Both the position numbers and the translations under genes were made by a program. The notes beneath the pieces are model-generated. The model did no database searches. It had not been told where the DNA came from and saw only the letters and a list, made by a program, of their open reading frames with translations. 64,000 nucleotides of DNA from Anniella stebbinsi (Eukaryota > Chordata > Lepidosauria > Squamata > Anniellidae), in contig JARDYH010000003.1 of NCBI GenBank assembly GCA_029215795.1, positions 266,199,562-266,263,561 on the forward strand, given 5' to 3'. Every line of letters begins with the position of its first letter. The first letter of the stretch is position 1. This document shows positions 29,538 through 39,059 of this stretch, piece by piece.

Positions 29538-29654
29538 ACTAGGGATGGATGGACTCACCCCTCTCCACCTCATGCACCAGACCCAGGGGTCTCCCAGCAT
29601 GTATCTCTGCATCTGGTTTTGCCTCCTGAACCTTAAATTTATCTCTGTTGGAAT

Positions 29655-30170
29655 TCATTTCATTTCATACCATTTGTTTAGTTTATATCCCTCCTTTCCA
29701 CCAAAAAAAAAAAAAAGTCACTCAATTTGGCTAACTATAGTAAAATTCCAATAAAAACAGAAACAACAAAGACATAAAAAACCAGATAAAAAAATACGAT
29801 AAAAAGACATCAGTGAAAAGCAATACCCCCCAAAAAAAGTTAGGGCACCCCCTTTCAACAGCAACCAAGCTTAAAGCCTGCCTCGATAAAAATGCCTTCA
29901 CTTGCCAATAGAGGGATAATAGACAGGGAGCCAGCTGAGCCTCCCTTGGCGGGGAATTCAAGAGCATGGGTGCAGCCACTGAGAGGGCCTTGTCTTGCAT
30001 CCTCACTACACTTGAACCTGTTGGTCATGAAACTGAGAGGAGGAACTCCTCCAAAGGTTTTAAAATGTGAGCAGCCTCATATGGGAGATTGCAGTCTTTT
30101 GTTAGGCATTGTTTATGTTTTGCTAGTTTGGAGCAAGTGTATGTAATGGGAGGGGCTAGAATATCAAGGG
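29655..30170 (-). pseudogene. L2-like LINE: ORF2 C-terminus, 3' UTR and tail
   Basis: TTATATCCCTCCTTTCC and a poly-A (29701-29716) at the left, then an A-rich 3' UTR; on the minus strand 29900-30000 codes DKALSVAAPMLLNSPPRE and QVKAFLSRQA, the ORF2 end. Diverged from the 5376 subfamily. Confidence 0.7.
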
Positions 30171-30201
30171 CACACGACGGGGAGGGGGCATTTAAAGTAA
30201 T

Positions 30202-30273
30202 AACAATAATCATAATCATAATCATAATAATCATAATCATAATAATACTTGATGTTGTCATTGTTGTTGTTGT
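30202..30273. repeat. Imperfect microsatellites (ATA/ATC)n and (TTG)n
   Basis: A mixed AAT/CAT tract (30202-30247), a short bridge, then (TTG)5. It directly precedes the CR1. Confidence 0.9.
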
Positions 30274-30281
30274 CCAATGAA

Positions 30282-30757
30282 GAGCATGTGAAGTGCAGGT
30301 GTGTTCAGAGGAGGGCAATGCGGATGATCAGGGGTCTGGAAACAAAGCCCCATGAGGAGAGACTGAAAGAACTAGGCATGTTTAGCCTGGAGAAGAGAAA
30401 ACTGAGGGGAGGAGACAATGAGTGCACTCTTCAAATATTTGGAAGGTTGTCACACAGAGGAGGGCCAGGATCTCTTCTCCATCATCCCAAAGTGCAGGAC
30501 GCGGAATATTGGACTCAAGTTACAGGAAGCCAGATTCCGGCTGGACATCAGGAAAAATGTCCCGACTGTTAGAGCAGTACAAAATGAGACCAATGACCTA
30601 GGGAGGTTGTGGGCTCTCCCACACTTAGAGGCATTCAAGAAGCAGCTGGGCAGCCATCTGTCAGGTGTGCTTTAAGATGGATTCTTGCATTGAGCAGGGG
30701 GTTGGACTCGATGGCCTTATAGGCCCCTTCCAACTCTACTATTCTACGATTCTATGA
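30282..30757 (+). pseudogene. CR1-type LINE: ORF2 C-terminal third and 3' end
   Basis: The longest copy of the ATTCTATG-tailed subfamily. The frame from about 30300 reads [32 protein letters not shown]; a frameshift near 30410 moves the rest to another frame, which reads [14 protein letters not shown], then [16 protein letters not shown] and LEAFKKQLGSHLSGVL. This is the region C-terminal to the RT domain. The 3' end is GATTCTATGA. Endonuclease and RT catalytic parts absent. Confidence 0.92.
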
Positions 30758-30959
30758 AAGATGTCCCTCACCTGTCTATTAATTTGGAGCCATTCCTTGG
30801 GCCTGGAAAAAATACCACATGGGGGTTCCATCAGGACCAGCCCTGCTATGAAGCAGGGAGAAGCAATTGCTCCAGGCAGTATCATGAGATGGTCTTCGAT
30901 TAAGGTAGGGACTGGCCCTTGCGGTGGGGTGGCATCATTTTGGCTCTGAATCAAGCAGC
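30758..30959. other. Short unannotated stretch
   Basis: About 200 bp; no recognised feature. Confidence 0.4.
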
Positions 30960-31345
30960 AAAATGTCCATGTCTAGCTCAGGATAACATTTGGGACATTA
31001 GACACAAATTGCCAGTTTTCTATTGTTTGTTTTCTCATTGCAGTTTTTCCCAACACAACTTCAAAAACGCATCGTCCGTGAATTAATTTCTTGCTTAACA
31101 AAATGCTGCGAGACCGAGGCGGACACAAAGGAGACCGGGTGAATTGTGCAGGGCTGTAGATTATTGACAAGATGAACGAGACTCTTCGGACCCTAATGCC
31201 TCTTGCTCTTCAAGGGCTACTGGAGTCTTTGCCTCTAATATGTGGGTTTTGGAATGATAGATCATAATAACAGGCCCCGTGTCTGCGGAGGGGGCTGGAA
31301 AACACTTAATATTTCAGCTGAAGTGCATGCAGCACCAGCCCAATC
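30960..31345. promoter_or_regulatory. Candidate conserved non-coding element
   Basis: Unique sequence with TTCTATTGTTTG (SOX-like), CGTGAATTAATTTC, GTAGATTATTGACAAG and CpGs in GCATCGTCCGTG and GAGACCGAGGCGG. No repeat similarity. Inference. Confidence 0.35.
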
Positions 31346-31575
31346 CCTCTGAAAAATGGACAGCATCAAAACATATAAAGAAAGCAGCTGGCATAAACAA
31401 AACAAGACCACAAAGAAATCTTGATAAACTACAGTAGGGATTAGGCAACTATATAACCAGGTTGCATTTGAATAATCTCATCTACACAGGGATAATGCAT
31501 GGATACATACAAGTATGGAAATAATAAACATCTTTTCAGCAATCCCAGAGGATTTGTTCCCCCTGACACTGTGAA

Positions 31576-31890
31576 CTTTATTTATTTATTTTATTAAAAT
31601 ATGTTTACCCCACCTCCAACCAGCTAACAATAAATCAATTATTAAAAGAAAACATAAAAAGAGATTTCTAAAGAAGAAAAGACATGCATCACCGTCAGAA
31701 AATAAAACACCAATCAGCACATTTTGAAAGGAGAAGCAGCAGAAAGTGAAGAAAATCCCCATGAAAGGAGGAAACAAATACTCAGTTCCTGCCCAGGCAG
31801 AAATCAAACTGAAATAATAGCATCTTCACTTGGCATGTCAAAGCAGTGGCGGAGGAAGCCAGCTGGCTATTCCAGGTCAAGGAATTTCAC
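31576..31890 (-). mobile_element. Diverged LINE 3' UTR
   Basis: TTATTTATTTTATT, then TACCCCACCTCCAACC and a long A-rich 3' UTR. Position of the 3' end at the left as in other minus-strand LINEs here. Confidence 0.45.
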
Positions 31891-31954
31891 AAGGTGAAAC
31901 TTTTTTACAACGACATCTACGCATATCTACTTCAGAGGTAGGGAGGGATGTTGA

Positions 31955-32410
31955 AAGCATCTACTTGGGTCTGTAAGGGCAGTGGGCGCCCCGATGCCTG
32001 GCCATCACGGGCCCAAGCGGAGAGCAATCAGGAGCCATTAACACAGCAGGGGGCAATACGCAATTCCCCCAGCCTTGGGGAAAATGTGTATTTCTCCCCT
32101 CCCACAATGGGGCCATCAAAGGCCCTAGTAATTCCCCCATCAAAGGCCCTATTAACACCTGTTTAAAGAACCTATTAACACCCCCTTCAGGACAGGGGGG
32201 AAACATGCTTTCCAGAGCCTCTGGGAAGTGCACTGTTTCCCCTGCTGCATTAATGGCAGATACAATTAACACAGCAAGGGAAAGGGCCGAAATGAGGGTG
32301 GGGAGCTGCCAAGCTCTCGTGAACCCCATGAGAGCTTGGCAGGGGCTTGCAGGGCCAGCTCGTGCGGGCTGGGCTGGGCTGAGGCGTGGGCGGGCAAGCA
32401 CTCCCAGAGT
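31955..32410. mobile_element. Family D element, GC-rich member
   Basis: AGGAGCCATTAACACAGCAGG and GCATTAATGGCAGATAC match family D cores at 41400-41520; the words CAAAGGCCCTA(TT/GT) are locally repeated (32117, 32147). Ends not defined. Confidence 0.5.
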
Positions 32411-32769
32411 TTGTCAATCCCTGTTTGAAAGAAGACCCATTGAGTTTGGAGCCTGACTGTATTTGTAGATGGCCATGGCAAGTTACAAGTCAAATCAACC
32501 GAAAACAAATTCACAGTGAAAACAGTCTCAAATCAGAGATTTGTTTATACAAAAAGGCAAGGAACCTGACCAAATAACAGCAACAGGAGGACAACCAGAG
32601 CAGAGCATAAGGACAGGTGGGGGAGAGAAACAAAGGGAAAAGACATTTGCCTTTGAAATAGACCAGAGTCATCTGTGCATAATGAACCCCCAGTAGGAGT
32701 TTTAAAATTCAGGGGCCACCACAGAAAAATCCCTGCTCCTTATTGAGGACGGTCTTGTGCTGAGGACAC
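32411..32769. other. Unannotated stretch
   Basis: About 360 bp; no recognised feature. Confidence 0.4.
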
Positions 32770-33029
32770 TTGGAGAAGCAGCATACTTTTGAAAAATGCG
32801 CAGAAATACACGTTAGTAAATGGGAGAAGAATGCATACATTTCAAGGGCATGCACAATCGCTGCGTACATTTGGGGAGATACACATGGAGATAACACGCT
32901 GCTTTTCATGTGAAAAGAAAAAAGAAACAAGCCTCGCAATCTGATATGGACTCAAGTCAGAACAAGCTTCAGTCTGGAATCTGGAGAGCTTCAGTGAGCT
33001 CCGGTTTTGCAGGTGCCCATATATCCCTA
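32770..33029. mobile_element. hAT-like element fragment (family C), right part
   Basis: AAATACACG, GGGAGAAGAATGCATACATT, ATGCACAATCG, GGAGATACACATGGA and GGACTCAAGTCAGAACAAGC follow in the same order as 60640-60770, and it ends CATATATCCCTA. The left terminus is missing. Confidence 0.6.
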
Positions 33030-33814
33030 CTCTTCATAAACCCAGCTTTAGCCTTTCTGGTGGAGGAGCCACCTGAGCACTTTCAGGTAACCATTCCAGA
33101 AATGAACCAGCCCACTCCTTGAAAGAGATTAGGAGAAGGGGTACAGTGAAACTAGGGTGGAAGGGGCTTTCCAGCCAGTGATTCAGCTAGGGCTGGGCTG
33201 GGCATCAGAGCCAAAGTCCAGGGCCCTACATCACAGGGGTGTTCCAACAAACCAACCACAGAATGGCAGGTGAGGAGGGCAATGGCAAAAAGGCAGGCAT
33301 TAGCACCTGGCTGGCAGGGGCAGCCCAGAGGCCATCAAGTTGGGTCCTTCCTTCTTGTTCTTACAACTTTGTTTTTTTGAAGTTAGGACACAGTGGCCAC
33401 GTACATGGCTATGCATGCTCATTTTAGCATTTCCAGTTTAAAACTAGCCCTTTCTGCAACAAAATGGTGCTTCCTCCGAAGTGAAAACGTCTAGCGTCAG
33501 AGCAACAGAAACAAACTCAGCTTTATTCCTGCACTCATGATGCTCTCACAATAAATGGACCTGAGAACGTGAAACGCTGCACGTTCTCAAAAACTGACTT
33601 TTTTTATCAGTGTTGCCAAAAGAATTGAAGCCATCAAAAGAACCCCCTCCTCCTCCAAAACCACTAAATTCAAGATATAAACTTATCCAGCTGCACCACT
33701 ATTTCTAGCGGATGATGGCCCTCCCCTGGAATATAAAGAAGTAGAAGCTCCAGAAAAATTACAGGGTAGACCTTGGTACAGAGCCACGGGCCAAGGAATG
33801 AGACAACTGGGAGC
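33030..33814. other. Unannotated stretch with a small hairpin
   Basis: TGAGAACGTG and CACGTTCTCA (33561-33591) form a perfect 10-bp stem around AAACGCTG. Otherwise nothing recognised in about 785 bp. Confidence 0.4.
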
Positions 33815-33945
33815 TGCCAATTTATTATATCCCACCTTTCTTCCATCAGGAAACTCAAAGTGGCTAAATGCGGTCTCCTCTCCAAGCACTGACCAGACCT
33901 AGCCCTGCTTAGCTTCAGCAAGGTGCCTGCAGACCGGGCCCTGGG
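33815..33945 (-). mobile_element. 5S-rRNA-headed SINE with LINE-like tail
   Basis: On the minus strand GAAGCTAAGCAGGGCTAGG, TCTGGTCAGTGCTTGGAGAG and GAGACCGC align with the 3' half of vertebrate 5S rRNA (GAAGCTAAGCAGGG, GGTTAGTACTTGGATGGGAG, ACCGCC), including the C-box of its internal promoter. It then passes into AAAGGTGGGATATAATAAAT, a LINE-type tail. The 5S head's 5' half is weak or lost. 5S-derived SINEs are known in vertebrates; a decayed 5S pseudogene beside a LINE tail is the alternative. Confidence 0.6.
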
Positions 33946-34060
33946 CCTTACTTGTACCCAGGGAAGCAACTGGAAGGAACCTGTAATGAACCTGAGACGC
34001 CAACTCACCTATATCCAGTGAAGGAACTGGAAGGAACCCCTCCCAGATGATCTTTGCCAC

Positions 34061-34214
34061 TAGAGCTGTGAAGATTTGGGGGGGGGGGGACTGGAAAGCC
34101 AGAAAAATGGGGGGGAGCTGTTTTCCCCCCAAATTTTCAAAAATCTGGGGGGGGCACAAGAAAAAACTGGGTCTCACCCCATTTTTCTGCCCCACCCTTG
34201 CCTTCACATCCCTA
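34061..34214. mobile_element. Short hAT MITE with perfect TSD (TAGAGCTGTGAAG)
   Basis: Starts TAGAGCTGTGAAGATTTGG and ends TTCACATCCCTA. The flanks TTTGCCAC (34053-34060 and 34215-34222) are identical. The interior is G-run and C-run rich (GGGGGG near 34077, CCCCCC near 34125) and can fold. A second member is at 49022-49218. Confidence 0.92.
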
Positions 34215-34222
34215 TTTGCCAC

Positions 34223-34589
34223 ATCATTTCACAGGTGTTTTTTAAAAAAAATGGAAAGGAAATATATTTCCCTCGAAACAAATACAATATTTAACAGGTG
34301 GACTACTTGAGAGCTCAGTTCTAATTAGTCTTCTGACTGTTAAGCATATGGCAGTTCAAATCCATATACCCATGTTTGGCATCCCACTTCCCAGGTGGTA
34401 CTTTCAGGGTCCAGCCTTGTCGCTTTGCGTGTCAAGTCATGTGATTTCCACTGCTTTATTTCCTAACCGCAAGTCAAAGAACCACAGTTTCAGGAGAATG
34501 ACAAGCTCCTAATGCTTAGTCTAGCATCACACCAATCCTCCACGTCCCTCCCCCTTTATAAGTTTATTGTTGGGGATGACTGAAAAAGT
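34223..34589. other. Unannotated stretch
   Basis: About 370 bp; no recognised feature. Confidence 0.4.
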
Positions 34590-35080
34590 ACACAGATGTC
34601 TGTATCTGGGGAGGGATAAAGATATAATAGGGGGACTTCCTTATATAATTTCCCGATATGATGTCTGTCGATGATGGGGTGGGGAAAACGAAGCGAAATT
34701 ATATGATGTCAGAAAACCGTATTTCAAAATGATTGACAACATTGGAGTGTTTTCCATGGTGAAACGAGGTGGAAAATTTTAATTGCATGATGGAAAGACA
34801 TAATATTTATTACACTCTTGTACCCTCCGATCGGAGGCAAGAGGGCTCTGCTTCTGTATTTTTTGCATTAATACAGCGGGCAACATCTCAAATGAGCATG
34901 TGAATGTAAAATTCTCCATCCAAAACAGTTCCCCTTTTCTGGTGCATGATTAAGTTTTCACTCTCTGATAAGTCAAACAGTGTCAGAGTGATTGACACAT
35001 CATCATAATGATAAAGAGATTTGCCGATACATATTACTGTTCTGATTTGAGCAATCTGCAAAGACAGCTTTCCTAGGTCA
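34590..35080. promoter_or_regulatory. Candidate conserved non-coding element, homeodomain-site rich
   Basis: AATGATTGACAACATTG and GTGATTGACACATC contain TGATTGACA (PBX/MEIS-like), together with TTTTAATTGCATGATG, GCATTAATACAGCGG, CATCATAATGATAAAG. No repeat similarity; a small CpG block CCTCCGATCGGAGG forms a palindrome (34827-34840). The pattern resembles enhancers of developmental genes. Inference. Confidence 0.4.
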
Positions 35081-35192
35081 ACACTACTAAAAACTCTGTT
35101 TGGAACTAAATGCTACGGAGCATACAAGGCTGACACTGGAAGCAGTAATCTTCCAGAGTCCCTAAACTGCCAAAATGTAGGTTCTTGTAGAG

Positions 35193-35660
35193 CTGAGTGA
35201 AAATGCTCATTGCCCCTCAAGTTCACCATCCCATTCCTAGGAGATGAACTTGAGGGCAAATGTTTTAGTGATTCAGATGAATTTGCCACCAGGTGCATGG
35301 TAGAACCCCTCCCCCTTCCTTTTCATCCCATGTTAAAAATAGCAGCCAAAAAAAAATGGTGGCCACCAGGGGCACACACCATTGTCCCTCAGAATGCACT
35401 GAAATTATGAAATGTCCAAAGCATTCTGGGAAAAATGGTGGCCACCAGCCAGTGGCTGTCGAGAGGAATTCCACCACCACCGTCATACAACATACAAGGG
35501 GGGGGGGAGAAATGGGAGAAAGCTAATATGCCACCAATAGTAAATCTATCCAAACAAATATATTTTTTTAAAAATCGCATGCACACACTCACCCAAGGCA
35601 GAACCCCCACCCCAGTTCCATGAAATGTTCTTGTCTGAGAAATTTCAATTCAGTCTTAGC
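35193..35660. mobile_element. MITE-like TIR element
   Basis: Left TAGAGCTGAGTGAAAATG; right, reversed, TAGAGCTAAGACTGAATTG. A hairpin TTGCCCCTCAAGTTCA / TGAACTTGAGGGCAA lies at 35210-35259, and AATGGTGGCCACCAG is repeated at 35357 and 35433. No convincing TSD (GGTTCTTG and GGCATGAG). Confidence 0.55.
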
Positions 35661-35940
35661 TCTAGGCATGAGGCTTGAAGGAGAGGCTAACACACCCACA
35701 ACAGTAACACAATGCCCTTCCTAACCTAGATCTCCATGTTACTGTTGGTTGAGAACTGCTAGAAATGGGAACCCCAAATATGAATGGAGACTTACTAGTC
35801 ACCCCAGCTTCCCATGGCTCCAAGCAGACCTGGGCTGGTAGCCAGACATGCTCTTTATGCATGTTGCTCCAACAACTGGCAGACTCAGGCTGAGACTTAA
35901 ATAGGATTTTGGCTTCCTAAAGGCTGCTAGCTCCACACAC
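35661..35940. other. Unannotated stretch
   Basis: 280 bp; no recognised feature. Confidence 0.4.
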
Positions 35941-35947
35941 ACATAGG

Positions 35948-36825
35948 CTGATTTCAGACGACATATTAGGCAATGGAAGAGGGGGGGAGGGGTGAAACAA
36001 TCGTCAGTTGTGTTGCTTATTGTGTTGTGTGGAGGGTACACACCACTCACAAACTACTGACGGTATGCTATTCTGCCCAAATAAGCAACTGAGAGAAACG
36101 ACTGGCTTGCAAGTTGTTTAGCTCGAAGCCAGTTGTTTAAAGTGTTATGTGGAGGGGTGAGTGGGTTAATGGCATTTGGTGGGTGAGTTAAAACACAAGC
36201 CCATAGAGGCAGGCAGCAGGAGCGACCAAAGCAGCGGTTGCCACTCTGCTACAACTGGTGCAACTTGCAGAGGCTGCTGGGATAGAACTGGGAGGACTGA
36301 GGGAGGAGGGAGGGTGAGGAGAGGAGCAGGGGCTGTGTCAGTCAAATGCTGGGTTGACTGTTAGTTAGGATGACCAGATAAAATCCAGGTCAGGGCTCAT
36401 GTAACTTTAACAGTTGTAGAGAAAAGGGAATTTCAGCAAGTGTCATTTGTATGTAATTAGTTCCTGGTGAGAGTCCCTCTTCATCACAACAGTTAAAGTT
36501 GCAAGCACTATACTAGAGTGACCATATACAAAAGAAGGCAGGGCCCCTGCAACTTTAACTGTTGTGATGAAGAGGGAATTTCACCAGGAACTAATTGCAT
36601 ACAAATGACACTGGCTGAAATTCCCTTTTCTCTACAACTGTTAAAGTTACATGAGCCCTGATCTGGATTTTATCTGGTCACCCTACTATTAGTCTACTCA
36701 ACGCCAGCCCCAACCAGCCACAGTTGTGTAGGAATATGTTGTGTGGGGAGTACCCTCAAAATAACCAACTGTGACTTGGCTACTCAACCCACCATTGACT
36801 AATGTGTTGTCCGAATGCAGCCAGT
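35948..36825. mobile_element. TIR element (family F), carrying a nested MITE
   Basis: Left GGCTGATTTCAGACGACAT; right, reversed, GGCTGCATTCGGACAACACA; both continue into (A)TTAG(G/T)CAATGG. Interior repeats of TTGTTTA and GTTGTGTGGAG. The subfamily B MITE at 36366-36685 lies inside. A related palindrome is at 50298-50510. No TSD seen. Confidence 0.7.
36366..36685. mobile_element. Palindromic hAT MITE, subfamily B variant, nested in family F
   Basis: Starts TAGGATGACCAGATAAAATC and ends ATCTGGTCACCCTA. Flanks CTGTTAGT (36358-36365) and CTATTAGT (36686-36693) match at 7 of 8. Shares the GATAAAATCCAGGTC outer arm with the 2870 copy. Confidence 0.92.
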
Positions 36826-36828
36826 GTG

Positions 36829-37230
36829 TGAGGTCTTCTTCCTTAAAGGCTCTGTGCTTACTTTTAAAGGGGTTAGTTGTGACCGCATAGAGCAACTGAG
36901 GTGTGGTGGTGGCTTCAGAACCAGAGACCTGAGAATCTAAGAATGGCAATGGGGCCTCCCCAGGAAGCAAGGGGCTGGTTCCAGGTGCTCTTCTGGAGCT
37001 TGGGGCCTTAAGAGAAGAGAGGGATATTGAAGGATGCTTCTGAGGCCACATCCTCTTCTGGGTCTGAGTGATACATAGCACAGGCTTTTCTTGAGGAGAG
37101 GAAATCAGAACCTTGGGTCATGAACAGGGCCAGCATGAAGGGCAGGTATGGTGGGCCACTTGCTAAGGTCCCATGCTCCAGCAGGGCCCACCAACAAGAT
37201 CCTGCTGGAGTCACTCATCTTCTTCACCCA
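36829..37230. other. Unrecognised sequence, left of the GC-rich element
   Basis: No family recognised. Together with 38568-39000 it is one continuous stretch split by the hAT at 37239; the composition suggests an unclassified interspersed repeat. Confidence 0.35.
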
Positions 37231-37639
37231 TTGCAATTAGGGGTGTGCACGGACCCCCCGGATCAGATCGGGACCCGGATCGGGACCTCCAATTTTGTCC
37301 CGGACCGGTTCGGACAAAATCGGAGGCCCCCCGGACCGGATCGAGTCCGATCCCGACCCAAAAATCGTAAATTTTTGGATCGGCCGCCATTTTTTTCCCC
37401 ATAGACTTGCATTGCAATGCAAGTCTATGAGGAAAAAATGGCGGCGGGTGGGTGAGGGGGGGCCTAACTCCCTCCCCCCCCGGGGCCGTCCGCTGTGGAC
37501 GGCCCCGGCAGGTAAGCCCCCTCCCCCGCGCTCCCTACCCCCCCTGGGGCCGCCCGCTTCCATCCGCTGGCGCCCGCGGGCGCCAGCGGATAGAAGCGGA
37601 TGGCTCCGGGGGGGGGGTAAGCCCCCTTCCCCGCCACTG

Positions 37640-37827
37640 CTTACCTTCTCGGCCCGTCCGCTCCTGTCCGGCGCCGGCGGCTACTACCAGCGGGCTCCGC
37701 GGCCTACTCTCGAGTAGCGCGCCGGGTGATGACATCACCCGGCGCGCCACCCTGGAGCAGGCCGAGGAGCCTGCTGGTAGTAGTAGGCGCCGGCGCCGGA
37801 CGGGAGCCGCCGGGCCGGGAAGGTAAG
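37640..37827. repeat. Palindromic GC unit 1 of 3
   Basis: Arms pair from CTTACCTTCTCGG on the left to CCGGGAAGGTAAG on the right, through GGCGCCGG and GCGCGCCGGG, to the centre TGATGACATCA (37727-37737). The border is AGGTAAG on the plus strand and on the minus strand (37640-37646). Confidence 0.85.
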
Positions 37828-37878
37828 GGCCCCCCTCCCCCCTCCGCGCGCCCCCTCCTCCCCTCCACGCACCCCCTC

Positions 37879-38069
37879 CTTACCTTCCCGGCCCGGCGGC
37901 TCCCGTCCGGCGCCGGCGCCTACTACTACCAGCAGGCTCCGCGGCCTGCTCTAGAGTAGCGCGCCGGGTGATGACATCACCCGGCGCGCCACCCTAGAGC
38001 AGGCCGCGGAGCCTGCTGGGAGTAGTAGGCGCCGGCGCCGGACGGGAGCCGCCGGGCCGGGAAGGTAAG
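37879..38069. repeat. Palindromic GC unit 2 of 3
   Basis: Same design: CTTACCT at 37879-37885, centre TGATGACATCA at 37969-37979, AGGTAAG at 38063-38069. The inner arm CTCTAGAGTAGCGCGCC differs from unit 1 (CTCTCGAGTAG), so the units have begun to diverge. Confidence 0.85.
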
Positions 38070-38120
38070 GGCCCCCCTCCCCCCTCCGTGCGCCCCCTCC
38101 TCCCCTCCACGCACCCCCTG

Positions 38121-38305
38121 CTTACCTTCTCGGCCCGTCCTCTCCCGTCCGGGGCCGGCGGCTACCACCAGCAGGCTCCGCGGCCTGCTCTAGAGTAGCG
38201 CGCCGGGTGATGACATCACCCGGCGCGCCACCCTAGAGCAGGCCGCGGAGCCCGCTGGTAGTAGCTGCTAGTGCCGGACGGGAGCGGACGGGCCGAGAAG
38301 GTAAG
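38121..38305. repeat. Palindromic GC unit 3 of 3
   Basis: CTTACCT at 38121-38127, centre TGATGACATCA at 38208-38218, AGGTAAG at 38299-38305. The outer arms (CTCGGCCCGTCC / GGACGGGCCGAG) resemble unit 1 on the left. Confidence 0.85.
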
Positions 38306-38567
38306 CGCCCCCCTCCTCCCCCCCCCGCTGTCCACTTTCATCGGCGGGCGCCCGCTGGCGCCCGCCAATGGAAGCGGCGGTGGGCGCCAGTGGGCGCCCG
38401 CCGATCCGCCGATCCGCCGAACCGGTTCGGAGCCTTTTCGGACCGGTTCGGATTGGATCGGCCGATCCAGCTGCGGGATCGGAAATTGGATAATTTATCC
38501 GATTTCCCACTGGACCGGACTCGGATCGTGGATCGGGTCCGATCCAGTGCACATCCCTAATTGCAAT

Positions 38568-39059
38568 CTGCTTGTTCACCTGCCTCTTGCTCTGGCCCAG
38601 ACGCTGGTGGTGATGAGAAGGAGGAACAGCAGCAGATGCCACGGCCTCCTTGCTCCCTGGATCTCTGCCCGCCAAACAAAGCAAGTGGTAGCAGTGATGT
38701 GAAAGGCGGGGTGGATTCACTGAGGCAGGGAGTCCATTGAGAGTGTGCTCCAAAACCTGGAGCCAGCACTGGTCACGATAACGATGGAGGGTAACCAACC
38801 CGGGTGTGAGAGAGTGGGGTGAGAGGGCAAACTTAGTGTAACCCCTGATTGCTTATTTGTGTGAGCTTTCTTGTCTCTCTTCTCAGCATAAGGGAAATGG
38901 AATCCAGGCTGTACCCCCAAATCATGATGGGATGAGATTTCCACAGCTGCAGACCTCAGTAGCCTGCACCAGGTTGTGTGGAGGCCTCACAAGTACATAG
39001 TCAGGAGGTGGGCACACATCTTTGTGTGGCTAATGGTGGGTGGGAGCAAGACTCAGCGT
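38568..39059. other. Unrecognised sequence, right of the GC-rich element
   Basis: Continuation of 36829-37230 across the hAT. No family or gene recognised. Confidence 0.35.

Larger units (their letters stand above)
37239..38559. mobile_element. Very GC-rich 1321-bp non-autonomous hAT-like element built of palindromes, perfect TSD
   Basis: Left end TAGGGGTGTGCACGGA; right end reversed TAGGGATGTGCACTGGA. The 8-mer ATTGCAAT flanks both sides (37231-37238, 38560-38567). Subterminal arms with CGGACCGGTTCGGA-like words (37312 and 38437) are inverted. Inside are a near-perfect 63-bp palindrome (37383-37445, its central 30 bp exact), hairpins at 37482-37506 and 37560-37590, and three tandem palindromic units of about 240 bp centred at 37732, 37974 and 38213. 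CpG density is far above the surroundings. No transposase motif in any frame, so movement would need a hAT enzyme in trans. Confidence 0.92.

Noticed and set aside
33867..33935. A functional 5S rRNA gene
   Set aside because: Only about half of 5S is recognisable, with several substitutions and no intact 5' half; it is followed by a LINE-like tail, which fits a SINE or pseudogene.
37295..38798. Several open frames of 110-176 codons on both strands in the GC-rich element
   Set aside because: High GC removes stop codons by chance; frames are open on both strands, are Pro/Arg/Gly-rich and follow the palindromic units. No transposase motif.
36829..39000. A retroviral LTR pair around the GC-rich element
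   Set aside because: The two flanks are one continuous sequence split by the element, with no direct repeat longer than the 8-bp TSD, no TG...CA ends, primer-binding site or polypurine tract.
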